NCBI RefSeq assembly: GCF_014349155.1
Contig: NZ_JACSIT010000118.1
Coordinates: forward strand, 62,001 to 126,000
Length of the DNA: 64,000 nt
Source: Neolewinella lacunae
GTDB taxonomy: Bacteria > Bacteroidota > Bacteroidia > Chitinophagales > Saprospiraceae
Direction: 5' to 3'
A program made the position numbers and the translations under genes. Under the pieces are notes generated by a model. The model searched no databases, was not told the DNA's origin, and saw nothing but the letters and a program-made list of their open reading frames with translations. This document shows positions 62,897-64,000 of this stretch, piece by piece (position 1 is the stretch's first letter; the number at the start of each line of letters is the position of its first letter).

Positions 62897-64000
62897 ATGA
62901 TACCAAATAAGAAACTGACACTATTTCTGTTCCTGTTTTCGCTCGCGAGCCTTTCCTTAATGACGACCAACAGCCTGCTGGCGTCGCTCGGGGAAGCCCG
63001 CTTTAACGTATCCTTAATGGAAGGGGCGCGCAAAAGTACGCCGCTGCCCGCGAACGGGGTACAAAAGGTGGTCATCGACGCCGGTCACGGTGGCAAGGAC
63101 CCCGGCGGTATGGGCGGCAAAAGCCAGGAAAAGCACATTGCCCTCAACATTGCCCATCTGTTGGCGATGGGTATCCGGATGAACTTTCCCGACGTGGAGG
63201 TCATCATGACCCGCAAGGACGATACCTTCATCCCCCTCCACGAGCGGGCCGCCATCGCTAACCGCGCGGGAGCCGACCTCTTCATCAGCATCCACGCCAA
63301 CATCATGCCGGGCAGTTCCGCGACGGCCGGGACGGAAACCTTCGTCATGGGCCAGCACGTAGCCAAGCACAACCTCGACGTAGCCAAGCGCGAAAACGCC
63401 GCCATCCTGCTGGAAGACAACGTGGAGGCCAACTACGGCTACGATCCCAACAGCGACGAGGGCCACATCATGATGAGTATGTTTCAGCACGCCTTTCTGG
63501 AGCGGAGCATCCAGTTTGCCGACCTCGTGGAGCGGGAGTTCGCCAGCGCGGGCCGCAAAAGCCGGGGCGTGAAGCAGGCGGGATTTGTGGTCCTGAAAGA
63601 AACCACCATGCCGAGCGTGCTGGTCGAAACCGGCTTCATGAGCAACCCCGCCGAAGAAAGCTTTTTGTTGAGCGACGCCGGACAGCAGAAGCTGGCCAAT
63701 GCCCTGCTCAAGGCCTTTGCCGCCTACTACAAAAGTATGGGTGGCAAACACGAAGTGGTGATGGACAAGGTAAACCCGGCTCCGTCACCCGCCCCCGCCG
63801 TGCAACAAGCGGTGGCCACCCCGGTCAACTTCCAATGGAACGCCCCTTCAACCGCGCCGCCGCCGCCGCCGACTACGGCTCCCGCCACCAAGGCCCCGCT
63901 CAACAGCGTTTTCGGGCGGGAACTGTCCCTTTCCGATCTGCCGGCTGCCGGCCAGCGGCAGTGGACGGCCAAGGGCGTCTCCGCCACCCCCATCCAGTAC
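62897..64000 (+). CDS. N-acetylmuramoyl-L-alanine amidase (AmiC-like), truncated by window end
   Basis: The frame from ATG 62897 is open to the window end (368 codons, no stop). A signal peptide (LTLFLFLFSLASLSL) precedes the Amidase_3 domain: VVIDAGHGGKDPGG (zinc histidine), TRKDDTFIPLHERAAIANRAGADLFISIHAN and ETTMPSVLVETGFMSNPAEE (catalytic glutamate). A Pro/Ala-rich linker (PAPSPAPAVQQ) follows from about residue 293, probably leading to a C-terminal SPOR or similar domain outside the window. It cleaves peptidoglycan stem peptides during division. Divergent from lptD. Confidence 0.94.
   Translation, partial: MIPNKKLTLFLFLFSLASLSLMTTNSLLASLGEARFNVSLMEGARKSTPLPANGVQKVVIDAGHGGKDPGGMGGKSQEKHIALNIAHLLAMGIRMNFPDVEVIMTRKDDTFIPLHERAAIANRAGADLFISIHANIMPGSSATAGTETFVMGQHVAKHNLDVAKRENAAILLEDNVEANYGYDPNSDEGHIMMSMFQHAFLERSIQFADLVEREFASAGRKSRGVKQAGFVVLKETTMPSVLVETGFMSNPAEESFLLSDAGQQKLANALLKAFAAYYKSMGGKHEVVMDKVNPAPSPAPAVQQAVATPVNFQWNAPSTAPPPPPTTAPATKAPLNSVFGRELSLSDLPAAGQRQWTAKGVSATPIQY

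Noticed and set aside
1-64000. tRNA, rRNA, riboswitch or prophage modules
   Set aside because: No TTCGA-loop tRNA pattern, conserved rRNA segment, known riboswitch core or integrase/structural phage gene was found on either strand.

Overview
The window comes from a Bacteroidota chromosome, by inference a GC-rich marine type such as the Saprospiria/Lewinella group. The grounds are a SusC/SusD pair, a Bacteroidota-type LptD, DUF2911 and DUF6503-like lipoproteins, promoters of the TTG-N17..19-TAnnTTTG kind, and a WYL regulator ahead of a type I-B cas operon. No rRNA or tRNA gene was seen.

Layout. (1) 1-18.3 kb is a glucuronate/glucuronoxylan utilisation locus. It holds an AraC regulator divergent from SusC/SusD, a clan-A glycoside hydrolase, glucuronate isomerase (uxaC), an RraA-family protein, a sodium:solute symporter, a mannonate-oxidoreductase-like SDR, mannonate dehydratase (uxuA) and a GH115 alpha-glucuronidase. 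A Gfo/Idh/MocA oxidoreductase and a PQQ-type sugar dehydrogenase flank it. (2) 18.5-37.7 kb is a complete type I-B CRISPR-Cas locus, all on the minus strand: WYL regulator, cas6, cas5, cas8, cas7, cas3, cas4, cas1, cas2, leader, then an array with 133 intact repeats plus one decayed terminal repeat (about 8.6 kb). A DEDDh exonuclease gene lies just upstream in the same orientation. (3) 38-48 kb has a di-heme cytochrome/catalase-like pair, an S41 peptidase, a three-gene operon of secreted proteins (two with FlgO/CsgG-like N-termini) and a pirin. (4) 47.8-51.2 kb is a minus-strand operon of an SDR, an Lgt-like membrane protein, a radical SAM enzyme resembling tetraether lipid synthases, and a small membrane protein. 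(5) 51.4-64 kb has a secreted protein, two DUF2911 paralogues, a dynamin-like GTPase, folE/queD, a DUF6503-like lipoprotein, a hydroxypyruvate-isomerase-like protein, lptD and a truncated N-acetylmuramoyl-L-alanine amidase.

Structure beyond genes. A dispersed 16-bp motif, GCACCTGCG-NNN-GCGC, occurs 19 times. It lies mostly within tens of bases of gene ends or starts, often as inverted pairs, in three gaps of the cas operon and inside several coding N-termini. A separate family of about 220-bp MITE-like elements has three copies (47.6, 56.0 and 59.4 kb) with terminal inverted repeats and, for two of them, perfect 10-bp target duplications. The third copy is itself interrupted by a second MITE-like element with related termini. 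In the CRISPR array, two pairs of spacers overlap end to start, as if tiling the same foreign sequences, and three spacers are present twice. A textbook Bacteroidota promoter sits exactly at the leader end.
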